DNA from: Marinomonas mediterranea MMB-1
Lineage (GTDB): Bacteria; Pseudomonadota; Gammaproteobacteria; Pseudomonadales; Marinomonadaceae
Direction of reading: 5' to 3'
NCBI RefSeq assembly: GCF_000192865.1
Contig: NC_015276.1
Location: forward strand, 3,658,001 to 3,722,000
Length of the DNA stretch: 64,000 nt
Positions 44,265 through 53,585 of this stretch are shown piece after piece. The notes under the pieces were generated by a model that saw only the letters and a list, made by a program, of their open reading frames with translations, was not told the origin of the DNA and searched no databases. The stretch's first letter is position 1, and each line of letters begins with the position of its first letter. The translations under genes were made by a program, and so were the position numbers.

Positions 44265-45011
44265 TTACATAGACAGCTCAATTGGCTGAACAAGAACAAA
44301 AGCAGGATAAGTAGGATCACCTGTCCAATTCATGCCAAGCGCCTTTAAAAAGGCCGGCATAATAGACAATTCAAACTCGTCATTATCTAGTCCCTTTATA
44401 TCTACCATTTTATCGCCTTTTGCATTAAGCAAACCAAAACGCGGCTGATTCTCTTGAGTAATGACCAATAATTGCCAATTCGAAACAACGGCTTTCTGAG
44501 AACGATTTCCGTTTCTAAAGAAAATATCGCCTGACGACCAGTGCCCTTCACCTGAAATAGAGGTAGGCATTAACACACCCCAATTCCAATTCGCCTGCCA
44601 TTTACTCAAATAAATAGGCAAGCCAGATAAGCCAACTCTTTGCGCCGACAACATGGGGTTGGCAATATCCGCCTTAACTCTAGCGTAATCTATATCAAAA
44701 CTAACGCCTTCTCCATCGGCGCGTGCCCCACCTAAAATTTGAAACTGATTATGCTCAATATTGATATCAGCATTGTTAAACAAGGGTACGCCGTTCCAAC
44801 GTATAGAAATCAGCCCTTTAAGCTTAGGCACTTTAATATTAGCCTGCCCTCCCCACCAATGACCTTCTAACGTTTGAATTGAAATTTGTGGTGATAGAGC
44901 CAAACGCTGGATAAGAGGCTGCCAATAATTTAATGGCAAATACCAAGAGACGGATGCGCACAACACCAGAATAATCCATATTGTGTGGGTAACGACTCGA
45001 CGAGTGGTCAT
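44265..45011 (-). CDS. gspN: Type II secretion protein GspN
   Basis: 248 residues with one N-terminal membrane helix (about 9-25). The pattern SIQTLEGHWWGGQANI and a mainly beta-sheet periplasmic part fit GspN, an accessory component found in some type II systems. It lies 33 bases after kdsB, so it may share the KDO-gene transcript. Confidence 0.85.
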   Translation of the reverse strand: MTTRRVVTHTIWIILVLCASVSWYLPLNYWQPLIQRLALSPQISIQTLEGHWWGGQANIKVPKLKGLISIRWNGVPLFNNADINIEHNQFQILGGARADGEGVSFDIDYARVKADIANPMLSAQRVGLSGLPIYLSKWQANWNWGVLMPTSISGEGHWSSGDIFFRNGNRSQKAVVSNWQLLVITQENQPRFGLLNAKGDKMVDIKGLDNDEFELSIMPAFLKALGMNWTGDPTYPAFVLVQPIELSM

Positions 45012-45044
45012 GGCGACTTCCTTTTGATTCTCTTATATAAGATG

Positions 45045-45824
45045 CTAACGAGAGGCAATTAAATGACGTAGCGTTTCAAGATCTTCGATCGTATCAACGC
45101 CATGTGGCGGTAAAGACTCTGCAATCGCCACTTGGATATTTACATCGTGATGTAAAAAACGCAACTGCTCCAATTTCTCCCATTTTTCCAGCGGAGAAAC
45201 CGCCATTCCAGCATATCGAGCTAAAAGTCCAACACGATACACGTAAAGCCCCACGTGGCGATAGGCGACATAATCATCTGAAAGCGCAATCGAGGTTCTC
45301 GCACTATCAAACCTCTCCCGATCCCAAGGCATCGGTGAACGACTAAAGTAAAGCGCTCTATTTTTATCAGAGAGTACCACTTTTACAATATTCGGGTTAA
45401 ATAACTCATCAACTTGATCGATCTTGCACGCAACCGTTGCCATTTCTGACACGGTGTCTCCAGCTAATGCCGCGACCGCATTATGCACCAAACCTATCGG
45501 TAAAAATGGTTCGTCCCCCTGAACATTGACCACGATTTCATCATCAGACCAGCCTTTAGCCAAAGCGACTTCTGCCAGTCGTTCCGTACCATTCTCGTGA
45601 TCTTCTCGAGTCATCAGGACATCGGCACCAAACGAAGCCGCCGCGTCATAGATCAATTTATGATCTGTTGCGACCGTAACACTTTTAGCACCGGCCTTTT
45701 TAGCAAGTTCAAAAACCCACTGAAGAACAGGCTTTCCCCCTAAGTCTTGCAATAACTTTTTAGGAAAACGCTGGGACGCGTAACGAGCGGGGATGACAAT
45801 ATGAAAATCAGGAAGGTTCGTCAT
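45045..45824 (-). CDS. kdsB: CMP-KDO synthetase
   Basis: 259 residues. VIPARYASQRFPKKLLQDLGGKPVLQWVFE, TREDHENGTERLAE and VNVQGDEPFLP are KdsB motifs. It activates KDO with CTP for lipid A-core synthesis. It is 14 bases after kdsC. Confidence 0.96.
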   Translation of the reverse strand: MTNLPDFHIVIPARYASQRFPKKLLQDLGGKPVLQWVFELAKKAGAKSVTVATDHKLIYDAAASFGADVLMTREDHENGTERLAEVALAKGWSDDEIVVNVQGDEPFLPIGLVHNAVAALAGDTVSEMATVACKIDQVDELFNPNIVKVVLSDKNRALYFSRSPMPWDRERFDSARTSIALSDDYVAYRHVGLYVYRVGLLARYAGMAVSPLEKWEKLEQLRFLHHDVNIQVAIAESLPPHGVDTIEDLETLRHLIASR

Positions 45825-45838
45825 GATGTTAAAATCTC

Positions 45839-46429
45839 TTAATTCTGTTTCGACTCGAACTCTGGTTGCATCGCTAAATCATACGCTTTTTCTAAGGGCA
45901 TCTTAGACGCCAACACCAAGTCTGCGACTTCGCGTGCAGCGCCCTTTCCACCCCCAACATTCAATCGAACATCGCAGTAACGCGCCACGACGAGATGAGC
46001 ATCGCTCGGGCAAATCGAAACACCAACTAAAGGCATCACCTGCAAATCAACAACGTCATCTCCGACGTAAGCGATATTGTTTGACTTAATATTCAACTTA
46101 CTTTGAAGGTCTTTGAATGCAGCGGCCTTATCATGACAGCCAGGGTAAAAATGTTTTACCCCAAGATCTTCCATACGTTTGCGTAAAGGTGCTGAATCTT
46201 TCGCTGTGATCACACCAACATCCACCCCCCATTTCGGCAAGAGTTTCATCGCTACGCCATCTTTGACATTAAAGCACTTAACTTCCTCACCTGAGCCTGA
46301 ATAAAACAGACTGCCGTCAGTTAAAACACCGTCAACGTCGAAAATAACCAAAGACAAGACCTGCAACCTCTCAATAAAAGAAGGGTCTTCCGAAATTTCT
46401 TTGTATTGCGATAAAAACTGAGTATCCAT
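45839..46429 (-). CDS. kdsC: KDO-8-phosphate phosphatase
   Basis: 196 residues of the HAD family. LVIFDVDGVLTDGSLFYS holds the nucleophilic aspartate, and NIAYVGDDVVDLQVMPLVG is the third HAD motif. It releases KDO from KDO-8-P. The ATG overlaps the kdsA stop by one base. Confidence 0.94.
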   Translation of the reverse strand: MDTQFLSQYKEISEDPSFIERLQVLSLVIFDVDGVLTDGSLFYSGSGEEVKCFNVKDGVAMKLLPKWGVDVGVITAKDSAPLRKRMEDLGVKHFYPGCHDKAAAFKDLQSKLNIKSNNIAYVGDDVVDLQVMPLVGVSICPSDAHLVVARYCDVRLNVGGGKGAAREVADLVLASKMPLEKAYDLAMQPEFESKQN

Positions 46430-47286
46430 TAAGCGCTTGTATCCAGCTCGTCGAATGTTTTAACCAACTCATCAAGTTGCTTAATTTGCTTCAAAAATGG
46501 ACTGAGCTTATCCAGCGGCAATGCACACGGCCCATCGCATCGTGCGTCGTTAGGCGACGGATGAGTCTCAAGAAACATACTACTCAGGCCAAGCGACATT
46601 CCTGCACGAGCAAGTTCAGTCACCTGCGCTCTTCGACCGTCGGCTGAATCAGAACGACCACCCGGTCGTTGCAGGGCGTGCGTCACATCAAACATAACCG
46701 GGAAATCAAATTTTTTCATTTCACCGAAGCCAAGCATATCAACCACTAGGTTGTTATAGCCAAACATTGTGCCACGCTCACAGAGCATGAGCTGGTCGTT
46801 CCCAGCTTCCTGACACTTCGTTAGGATATGCTTCATTTCATGTGGCGCTAAGAATTGGGCCTTCTTGATGTTAATAACAGCGCCCGTCTGCGCCATCGCA
46901 ACAACCAAGTCCGTTTGACGAGACAAGAACGCAGGCAATTGAATAACGTCTGCCACTTCGGCCGTAGGCGCACATTGATCTATTTCATGAACATCTGTAA
47001 TGACTGGCACACCAAATGTGTTTTTAATTTCTTCAAGAATCTTTAGGCCTTCATCCAAACCCGGCCCACGAAAGGAATTGATTGAAGATCGGTTTGCTTT
47101 ATCAAATGACCCTTTGAAAACATAAGGAATATCTAACTCTTCTGTCACCTTTACATGCGCTTCGGCAACTTGCATCGCTAAATCTCTGGACTCTAAAACA
47201 TTCACACCACTAAATAAGACAAATGGTAGATGGTTGGCAACGTCCACTTTATTGCCTATTCGTATAACTTTACTTGTTTGAGCCAT
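46429..47286 (-). CDS. kdsA: KDO-8-phosphate synthase
   Basis: 285 residues. VLFSGVNVLESRDLAMQVAEAHVKVTEEL, FKGSFDKANRSSINSFRGPG and DVTHALQRPGGRSD are the KdsA motifs. It condenses arabinose-5-phosphate with phosphoenolpyruvate. Confidence 0.96.
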   Translation of the reverse strand: MAQTSKVIRIGNKVDVANHLPFVLFSGVNVLESRDLAMQVAEAHVKVTEELDIPYVFKGSFDKANRSSINSFRGPGLDEGLKILEEIKNTFGVPVITDVHEIDQCAPTAEVADVIQLPAFLSRQTDLVVAMAQTGAVINIKKAQFLAPHEMKHILTKCQEAGNDQLMLCERGTMFGYNNLVVDMLGFGEMKKFDFPVMFDVTHALQRPGGRSDSADGRRAQVTELARAGMSLGLSSMFLETHPSPNDARCDGPCALPLDKLSPFLKQIKQLDELVKTFDELDTSA

Positions 47287-47323
47287 AATTAATTACCTAA
47301 AAAAATAGATGCAACGATATGAG

Positions 47324-48301
47324 CTATCGATCGTAAATTTCCAACAACCCTACAACAGAATCTGAATCGTCTACAACGACAAGCAAGGTGATTTTTTCAT
47401 TGATCATACGCTCTTCCGCTTCTACGATCATCACACTTTCATGTATCGTCTTAGGGTTTGCTGTCATCAATTCTGCCATCGACTTCGACATAATATCCCC
47501 ACCTTTTGTTAATAAGGCACGGCGTAGATCCCCATCAGTAAAGATGCCAACAATACGTTTTTCATCTTCAATTAGCACCACCCCCATGCGTCCTGTTGTC
47601 ATCACTGAAATAGCATCAGATAACGGCATAGAAGGCGCACAGGTTGGAAGGTTATCTTTATGCATCAAATCCTTAACACGCGTCAGGAGCTTTCTACCTA
47701 AACTGCCGCCCGGGTGAAAACGGGCAAAATCTTGAGGCTGAAAGTCTCGGCATTCCATCAAAGCCACCGCTAAGGCATCGCCAATTGCAGCAGTCAGCGT
47801 GGTAGAGGTTGTCGGAGCCAAATTATTTGGGCAAGCCTCTCGATCTACAGCAATATTTAAGAAACACTGACTGTGCGTCGCCAAGGTAGAAGAAGGGTTG
47901 CCCGCAATCGCGATAAGGGGATTACCAAAATTACTCAACGATGGAAGCAAGCGAATTACCTCTTCCGTTTCCCCTGAATAGCTGATCAGTAAAACAAGGT
48001 CTTCTTTTTGAATCATGCCTAAATCGCCATGAAACGCTTCTCCGGGATGAAGAAAAAAGGAAGGTGTGCCTGTAGAGGCTAAAGTAGCGGCGATCTTTTT
48101 GCCAATGAGCCCAGATTTACCCATTCCACAAACAATAACGCGCCCAGATGTCGCCAAGATCATCTTTACCGCTTGAGAGAATTCATTTGAAAGTCGTTGA
48201 GACAATCCAGTCAAGGCATTTGCCTGAGTGTCCAGAGTCGTTCTAGCGCTTTGGAGAATTGCATCATCGCTTAAACGTAATGCGTGAGAGCTATGATTCA
48301 T
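47324..48301 (-). CDS. kdsD: Arabinose-5-phosphate isomerase
   Basis: 325 residues. A SIS domain (GRVIVCGMGKSGLIGKKIAATLASTGTPSFFLHPGEA) is followed by two CBS repeats (VGIFTDGDLRRAL). It makes arabinose-5-phosphate from ribulose-5-phosphate, the first KDO step. The start is set at MNHSSHALRLSDD. A longer frame reaches 48352 but would run over the probable -10 box at 48332-48337. An ATG at 48313 is also possible. Confidence 0.93.
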   Translation of the reverse strand: MNHSSHALRLSDDAILQSARTTLDTQANALTGLSQRLSNEFSQAVKMILATSGRVIVCGMGKSGLIGKKIAATLASTGTPSFFLHPGEAFHGDLGMIQKEDLVLLISYSGETEEVIRLLPSLSNFGNPLIAIAGNPSSTLATHSQCFLNIAVDREACPNNLAPTTSTTLTAAIGDALAVALMECRDFQPQDFARFHPGGSLGRKLLTRVKDLMHKDNLPTCAPSMPLSDAISVMTTGRMGVVLIEDEKRIVGIFTDGDLRRALLTKGGDIMSKSMAELMTANPKTIHESVMIVEAEERMINEKITLLVVVDDSDSVVGLLEIYDR

Positions 48302-48331
48302 AAGCCATCTCATGAGTTTAGAGTTGGCGGT

Positions 48332-48337
48332 ATTATA
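48332..48337 (-). promoter_or_regulatory. Probable -10 box of the kds genes
   Basis: A perfect TATAAT on the minus strand, 31 bases before the chosen kdsD start. No clear -35 box is seen. It helps exclude the longest kdsD reading frame. Confidence 0.5.
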
Positions 48338-48342
48338 CAGAC

Positions 48343-48376
48343 GAAGGCCCAATTCGACTAGGTGAATTGGGCCTTC
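48343..48376 (-). terminator. 13-bp hairpin between znuA and kdsD
   Basis: GAAGGCCCAATTC and GAATTGGGCCTTC form a perfect 13-bp stem with an 8-base loop, 29 bases after the znuA stop. Neither strand has a T tract, so it may be an atypical terminator or an RNA 3'-end stabiliser. Confidence 0.6.
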
Positions 48377-48405
48377 CGTTGGGCGTTACTAAAACGCGTT
48401 AACAC

Positions 48406-49527
48406 TTATTTCAAACAGCTGATAAACGATGCCTCTAGCGACTTCAGATACGCGACATAAGCATTTTTACCAATCTCGATTTTGCCACCAAGTGGATCTA
48501 ATACAGCGGTCTTAACGTCCGTCCCTTCCACTAATGTCTCAACAATGGCAGGACTAAATTGAGGCTCGCTGAAGATACACTGGATTTGGTGTTCCTGAAT
48601 ACGCTCACGAATATCCGCAACTGTTTTCGCACCAGGCTTACGCTCTGGGCTTAAAGTAACCGCACCCGCATTGTGTAAACCAAAGTGAGATTCGAAATAA
48701 CCATACGCATCATGGAAAACAACATATGGTACGTCGCTAACGTCTTCAAGCTCATGCTCTATCTTATGCTCTGCTTCTTCCACGCTTTCTTCAAACTCAT
48801 GGAAGTTCTCTTCATAGTAAGCTGCAGAGTCTGGGTCGATTTTGCTTAACTGATCTTTTACTGCTTCTGCCAATACCATCGCATTGTGTGGATCCATCCA
48901 TACATGAGGGTTCACACCACTGTGGTCATGATGATGACCTTCGTGACCTTCATGTTCGTCATGGTCAGCATGTTCGTCGTGATGCTCATCATGGCCTTCA
49001 TGCTCGTCATGGCCTGCATGTTCGTCGTGGTGCTCATCGTGGCCTTCGTGTTCGTCATGATTATCGTGGTCAGCATGTTCGTCGTGGTGCTCATCATGGC
49101 CTTCGTGTTCGTCATGATCAGCATGTTCGTCGTGATGATCATCATGATCTTCGTGCTCGTCATGATCTTCATCATGATGATGTTCATGCTTGTCGCCAAA
49201 ATTTTGAAGATGTACACCACTTAAATCAGCCCACTCAATATCTTTGGACTCATTTAAATTAGCGATCGGTTTAGTAAGGAAATGCTCTAAAGAATGACTC
49301 ACCCAAACAATAGAATCAGCGTTAGACAATTTACGAAGATCAGAAGGCCTCAGTGCAAAGTCATGTGGAGAAGCGTTGTTTGAGACAATCTGCTCAACCT
49401 TCGCGTGGTCACCCGCAATAGCTGCGACAATCATACTGACAGGTTTAATACTTGTAACAACAACAGGATCAGCGCTAACGGCTCCTGATAGGCCAAGTGC
49501 AGTTAACGCAGCGAACGTTTTCTTCAT
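48406..49527 (-). CDS. znuA: Zinc ABC transporter periplasmic binding protein ZnuA
   Basis: 373 residues with a signal peptide ending near VSA. VVTSIKPVSMIVAAIAGDH, NNASPHDFALRPSDLRKL and VNPHVWMDPHNA are cluster 9 zinc-binding motifs, and the CSEPQF-type IFSEPQFSP is present. Residues 113-203 form an exceptionally long His/Asp/Glu-rich loop with about 36 histidines. The usual partners znuB, znuC and zur are not adjacent. A Zur-like box lies just upstream. Confidence 0.95.
   Translation of the reverse strand: MKKTFAALTALGLSGAVSADPVVVTSIKPVSMIVAAIAGDHAKVEQIVSNNASPHDFALRPSDLRKLSNADSIVWVSHSLEHFLTKPIANLNESKDIEWADLSGVHLQNFGDKHEHHHDEDHDEHEDHDDHHDEHADHDEHEGHDEHHDEHADHDNHDEHEGHDEHHDEHAGHDEHEGHDEHHDEHADHDEHEGHEGHHHDHSGVNPHVWMDPHNAMVLAEAVKDQLSKIDPDSAAYYEENFHEFEESVEEAEHKIEHELEDVSDVPYVVFHDAYGYFESHFGLHNAGAVTLSPERKPGAKTVADIRERIQEHQIQCIFSEPQFSPAIVETLVEGTDVKTAVLDPLGGKIEIGKNAYVAYLKSLEASFISCLK
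48919..49191. repeat. Imperfect tandem repeats coding the His-rich loop of ZnuA
   Basis: The repeated units read HDEHEGHDEHHDEHADHDE with variants, four to five times. The DNA is correspondingly repetitive and leaves several other frames open by composition alone. Confidence 0.9.
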
Positions 49528-49550
49528 GCTAAATCTCCGAAAAAGATACC

Positions 49551-49569
49551 AATGTTATAACGTAACACT
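49551..49569. promoter_or_regulatory. Zur-like operator of znuA
   Basis: AATGTTATAACGTAACACT matches the enterobacterial Zur palindrome AATGTTATA-NN-ATAACATT-like pattern at nearly all positions (two mismatches). It lies 24-42 bases before the znuA ATG, a repressing position. Confidence 0.7.
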
Positions 49570-49606
49570 ACGATTTTTGACCCAGCAGTTCAAGCGCAAT
49601 TCCTTT

Positions 49607-50683
49607 CTAGGAAAAAAGATCCTTATTTTTTACTTCTCTAATAACAAGCCCAGCTCTTTGCCCTACCGGAAGATTAACATTTGGGAAGACGACGGAATCC
49701 CCTGTTTGCTTAATGACATAACGACCTTTGTCCGACTCTGCGAGCACTGTCGCTTTATCAAAAGGCGTAAAGTTTTCCATATCATCGGGAATATTAAGCC
49801 TGTAACCGTCCGAATCTTTCACTAAGGAGTCAATCACCTTAAAAACCTTCATAGAGACATAGCGTTCGCTAGATACAAGCGCCCCTGTTTCTATTAACGA
49901 TCTTAAGCCAACATTGATCGCCTCAAATTCCGATAAGTCGTTTCGTCCAAATGGATGTACCTTCCCAAGTTCAATAGTAAAGGCCTGAGCATCGTGTTCT
50001 GCATAACTATAATAAGAAAACGTGGTCGTCGGTTGATGGGACAAAAGCACTGCTTCAATACCGCATTCAGCAATAAAGGAAAACTGCGTAAGGTTGTAGC
50101 GCTTATTGCCTATATAAGGGTGCACTGCAAATTTTTTGTATTTCGACCCTCGAATTGCGGTATGCAAATCATAATGAAGACGAGTGTGGTTTGCCGGTGC
50201 CTCATCAAAGAACCGCGTCACACAATGCTCTAAAAAAATTGCCCTTTTTACTTCTCTTCCGATGTAGTTTTTATGAGCACCTAAGAACAGGCGATTTAAA
50301 TTTACATCACAAAACCGTTCGCCTTTTACCGCAGCATGTGGGTTACCAATGATAATCAATAGCCGAATAGAGGGAGACAAATCTTGATTTAGCATATCTT
50401 TAACGATCTGATTCACCAATTCCATTGGCCCGGTTTCATTACCATGTATCCCAACCGAAATAACCAAACTCACCGGTTGAAATTTAGTCTTTGAAACAAC
50501 AATTCGCTCTATACCACTCTGATCAACACTTGCTCCACTTGCTTCGCTTTGATACTTAGGTTCAAAGCGAAGCACGCCAAGCCCCTCTGTAACAACGATA
50601 AACGAGCCATAGTCAACGGAGGCTCTGTCGTTGTTATCTAACGCCTTCAGTGTATGCGCCAGAAAGTCATTGTCAGGAATCAT
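49607..50683 (-). CDS. astE: Succinylglutamate desuccinylase
   Basis: About 358 residues. The zinc ligands appear in GIHGNETGPMEL and in LHYDLHTAIRGS, the AstE/aspartoacylase pattern. AstE performs the last step of the arginine succinyltransferase pathway, giving glutamate and succinate. The ATG at 50683 has AAGG 5 bases upstream; adjacent ATG and GTG codons are possible. It stands alone, with astC about 10 kb away and astA, astB and astD not seen. Confidence 0.88.
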   Translation of the reverse strand: MIPDNDFLAHTLKALDNNDRASVDYGSFIVVTEGLGVLRFEPKYQSEASGASVDQSGIERIVVSKTKFQPVSLVISVGIHGNETGPMELVNQIVKDMLNQDLSPSIRLLIIIGNPHAAVKGERFCDVNLNRLFLGAHKNYIGREVKRAIFLEHCVTRFFDEAPANHTRLHYDLHTAIRGSKYKKFAVHPYIGNKRYNLTQFSFIAECGIEAVLLSHQPTTTFSYYSYAEHDAQAFTIELGKVHPFGRNDLSEFEAINVGLRSLIETGALVSSERYVSMKVFKVIDSLVKDSDGYRLNIPDDMENFTPFDKATVLAESDKGRYVIKQTGDSVVFPNVNLPVGQRAGLVIREVKNKDLFS

Positions 50684-50833
50684 CATCACCTTGCCCTAAG
50701 TTTTGCATTTTGCTCTATGCTACATAAATACCGCGCATCAGCCTATAATCGAATAGAGATGGCGCAAGTGCAGGTCGCATTTTGGAAAGGAAGCCAACTT
50801 AAAAAGCAAGAAATGAAGAGCTGTTCCTTTTAA

Positions 50834-50902
50834 TATACTGTAAACATAGATACTCTTTAGTTGGGATTTTTTATCTACAGATAAGACGCGCAATACAGTA
50901 TA
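50834..50902. repeat. 9-bp inverted repeat in the gap before the NUDIX gene
   Basis: TATACTGTA (50834-50842) and TACAGTATA (50894-50902) are perfect reverse complements, 51 bases apart. The remaining sequence of the 303-base gap between astE and the NUDIX gene shows nothing else I can name except a ribosome-site-like AGGAGG near 50910 with no start codon after it. Confidence 0.4.
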
Positions 50903-50986
50903 CGATCTAGGAGGAACACCTTAGATCCAATCGCTCTGAACACATTAAAAAAAGCGCTGCTTTTGACTTTCACATAAGGCTTAACA

Positions 50987-51526
50987 TTGACACCCATTAA
51001 AGAAGAAATCATCGCGCTAGTTGATGAAAACAATACCGTCGTTGGCGAAGTATCTCGCAAAAAAATGCGCTTTGGCGTCGACATACACAGAGTAACCTAT
51101 GTACTGGTATTTACCCCTGAAAAGAAGCTCATTGTTCAAAAAAGAACGGACGACAAAGAGTTTTGCCCAGGCTACTTCGGAATAACGACTGGCGGTGTGG
51201 TTGAAAGTGGCGAATCCTACCAGTTATGTGCTGAAAGAGAATTAAAAGAAGAGCTCGGCGTTTCACTTCCGCTGACGTCTCACGGCGTATTTTTTACTGA
51301 GGGGGAAGGTTATCGAATTTGGGGGAAACTGTATTCCGCCTGCTATGATAAGACAAAACATGGGGAACTGACACTTCAACCCAAAGAAGTGGCCGCTGTT
51401 AAAGAAATGTCAGTTGAATTTATACTCAGCAACCCAGAAGGGTTGTCATTCACACCGGACTCTTTAGATGCCTTTAAATACTATGCCGAACATCGTACGC
51501 AAGCACAGCCTTCTGATCCTTTGTAG
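50987..51526 (+). CDS. NUDIX hydrolase (YfcD-like)
   Basis: 179 residues from a TTG with AAGG 8 bases upstream. The NUDIX box is GGVVESGESYQLCAERELKEELGV, and the start IIALVDENNTVVGEVSRKKMRFG with later HRVTYVLVF resembles YfcD and isopentenyl-diphosphate isomerase-like NUDIX proteins. The substrate is unknown. Its 3' end overlaps the start of the next gene. Confidence 0.85.
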   Translation: MTPIKEEIIALVDENNTVVGEVSRKKMRFGVDIHRVTYVLVFTPEKKLIVQKRTDDKEFCPGYFGITTGGVVESGESYQLCAERELKEELGVSLPLTSHGVFFTEGEGYRIWGKLYSACYDKTKHGELTLQPKEVAAVKEMSVEFILSNPEGLSFTPDSLDAFKYYAEHRTQAQPSDPL

Positions 51527-52286
51527 TATATGGAGCTGTTTATTCTCTCATGGCACTTTTGCCATTGAGCGATGGCAACATGATGCCTATATAGAAAATA
51601 GCTTTATTAAGATCGCGCTTGAAAGAGAGTATAAAAAAACCGCAAATCCAAAGATCATTAGATGGGAACAACCCGTAAAAATCTTTTTTAGCAGTGACGC
51701 GGGGGATAGCGCCTTTCAGAAAGAACTCTTAAGCGTTCACGCACAACACCTTTCTCACATAACAGGGCTCCCAATTGACTTTACGCTCGACCCAGAGGAG
51801 GCCAATCTATATGCCATATTTACGTATTACAATCAAATGGAAGACAAAGTTAGACAATACGCTGGCGACCCCAACAAAAGCCGAAAAGCACTAGACGAAG
51901 CTCTTTGCCTTGGTAAAATTTTCACAAACACACACAGCGAAATTACCAAAAGTGTCATCATAATCCCCGTTGACTACGCTCGTCAAAAAGCGCGTTTTCT
52001 AGATTGCATTGTCGAAGAAATCACTCAGTTATTAGGGCTTCCAAACGATTCAGGCGATGTTTTCCCCTCCATATTTAATGATGTGAGCACCGACATTTAC
52101 TTGAGCCCTCTCGACTATTTATTACTTAGAACGCTTTATTCCCCCAGACTAAAAACTGGACTCAACGTAACGCAAACAAAAGCAATTCTACCCGACATTA
52201 TGAAAGACCTTCATCAAACTAAAGAGATTGAAAATGCAATCAATTTGGTTCAGGAATACAGCCTCAAACGCTATTTAGGAGACTAA
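51468..52286 (+). CDS. Secreted DUF2927-like protein
   Basis: 272 residues with an N-terminal signal peptide ending near GTFA. The middle has VKIFFSSDAGDSAFQKELLSVHAQHLSHITGLPIDFT and CIVEEITQLLGLPNDSGDVFPSIFND, which resembles DUF2927, a family with protease-like EEITQ.LGL segments and no known function. The start overlaps the NUDIX gene by 59 bases; an internal ATG at 51483 is an equally good start. It probably depends on the NUDIX transcript. Confidence 0.7.
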   Translation: MPLNTMPNIVRKHSLLILCSIWSCLFSHGTFAIERWQHDAYIENSFIKIALEREYKKTANPKIIRWEQPVKIFFSSDAGDSAFQKELLSVHAQHLSHITGLPIDFTLDPEEANLYAIFTYYNQMEDKVRQYAGDPNKSRKALDEALCLGKIFTNTHSEITKSVIIIPVDYARQKARFLDCIVEEITQLLGLPNDSGDVFPSIFNDVSTDIYLSPLDYLLLRTLYSPRLKTGLNVTQTKAILPDIMKDLHQTKEIENAINLVQEYSLKRYLGD

Positions 52287-52448
52287 GGACGTTAAAACCT
52301 ATGAGCGGAAAAACAGCTTTTTCTTAACCCGAGTCATAAAATAATATTATTTTTCTGTTTTTTCGTCTCATTACGGTAAAATGCCGTCATATTTTTCTGG
52401 CGACTCTTAAGAATACAGTTGAGAGTACGCAATAGTCGGAGTGATTGA

Positions 52449-53549
52449 ATGTTTCCAGAGCTTAAAAATGATCGTTTCCTACGTGCCCTATTAAAAGAGC
52501 CTGTAGACACAACCCCAGTATGGATGATGCGTCAAGCAGGTCGCTACCTTCCTGAATACCGTACATCTCGCGCTACGGCAGGCGATTTTTTAAGTCTATG
52601 TAAAAACCAAGACTTCGCATGTGAAGTAACACTGCAACCACTAGAGCGATATGAGCTGGATGCGGCTATTTTATTTTCTGACATTCTGACCATTCCCGAT
52701 GCAATGGGGCTTGGGCTTTACTTTGAGACTGGCGAAGGCCCTAAGTTTAAACACACTGTTCGCTCGAAAGCCGATGTTGACGCCCTTCCCATTGCGACAA
52801 CAACAGACTTAGACTACGTAATGAGAGCCGTTACAACCATCCGTAAGGCTCTAAACGGAAAAGTGCCTCTTATTGGTTTCTCAGGAAGCCCTTGGACGCT
52901 CGCTACCTATATGGTTGAAGGTGGATCAAGCAAAGACTTCCGACACATCAAAGCCATGATGTATCAGACACCTGATGTACTGCACGCATTACTGAATAAG
53001 CTCGCATTATCCGTTATAGATTACCTAAATGGTCAAATTAAAGCCGGAGCACAAGCTGTGCAAATCTTTGATACGTGGGGTGGCGCGCTAAGTGGTCCGA
53101 TGTATCAGCGCTTTTCATTAATGTATATGAAACAAATCATGGACGGACTAATTCGCGAACACGAAGGCAAAAAAATCCCTGTTATCATGTTTACGAAAAA
53201 CGGCGGTCAATGGCTTGAAAATATGGCCGCAGCAGGCCCAGATGCACTAGGTCTAGATTGGACAACCGATATCGCGGAAGCGCGCGCGCGCGTTGGTGAG
53301 AGCGTAGCTCTTCAAGGTAATATCGATCCGTGCGTACTTTATGCAGACAAAGATGTAATAGAACGAGAAGTCGCTTTGGTTCTAGAAGGGTTCGGACATG
53401 GCTCTGGGCATGTATTTAATTTAGGGCATGGTATTCATCAATATGTGAACCCCGATCACCCTAAATTTCTAATTGATGCGGTACATGAGTTAGGGCGACA
53501 ATATCACGAACCAGCCTTTGACGACCTAGATTCCTTAAATGAACTTTAG
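52449..53549 (+). CDS. hemE: Uroporphyrinogen decarboxylase
   Basis: 366 residues. PVWMMRQAGRYLPEYR, ILFSDILTIPDAMGLGLYF, GFSGSPWTLATYMVEGG and FNLGHGIHQYVNPDHPKFLIDAVHEL are HemE motifs. It converts uroporphyrinogen III to coproporphyrinogen III in haem synthesis. It is about 10 residues longer than the E. coli enzyme at the C-terminus. A hairpin follows the stop. Confidence 0.97.
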   Translation: MFPELKNDRFLRALLKEPVDTTPVWMMRQAGRYLPEYRTSRATAGDFLSLCKNQDFACEVTLQPLERYELDAAILFSDILTIPDAMGLGLYFETGEGPKFKHTVRSKADVDALPIATTTDLDYVMRAVTTIRKALNGKVPLIGFSGSPWTLATYMVEGGSSKDFRHIKAMMYQTPDVLHALLNKLALSVIDYLNGQIKAGAQAVQIFDTWGGALSGPMYQRFSLMYMKQIMDGLIREHEGKKIPVIMFTKNGGQWLENMAAAGPDALGLDWTTDIAEARARVGESVALQGNIDPCVLYADKDVIEREVALVLEGFGHGSGHVFNLGHGIHQYVNPDHPKFLIDAVHELGRQYHEPAFDDLDSLNEL

Positions 53550-53585
53550 TCGAAATCGAGCATTGCTCTAGTTGCCCTTCTTACG

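Noticed and set aside
48886..49262. Long open frames on other strands and frames across the znuA His-rich region
   Set aside because: They follow from the repeat composition of the true gene and read as simple Met/Val or His/Arg repeats.
53280..53294. CG dinucleotide run in hemE
   Set aside because: It encodes Ala-Arg-Ala-Arg within a conserved reading frame and needs no other explanation.
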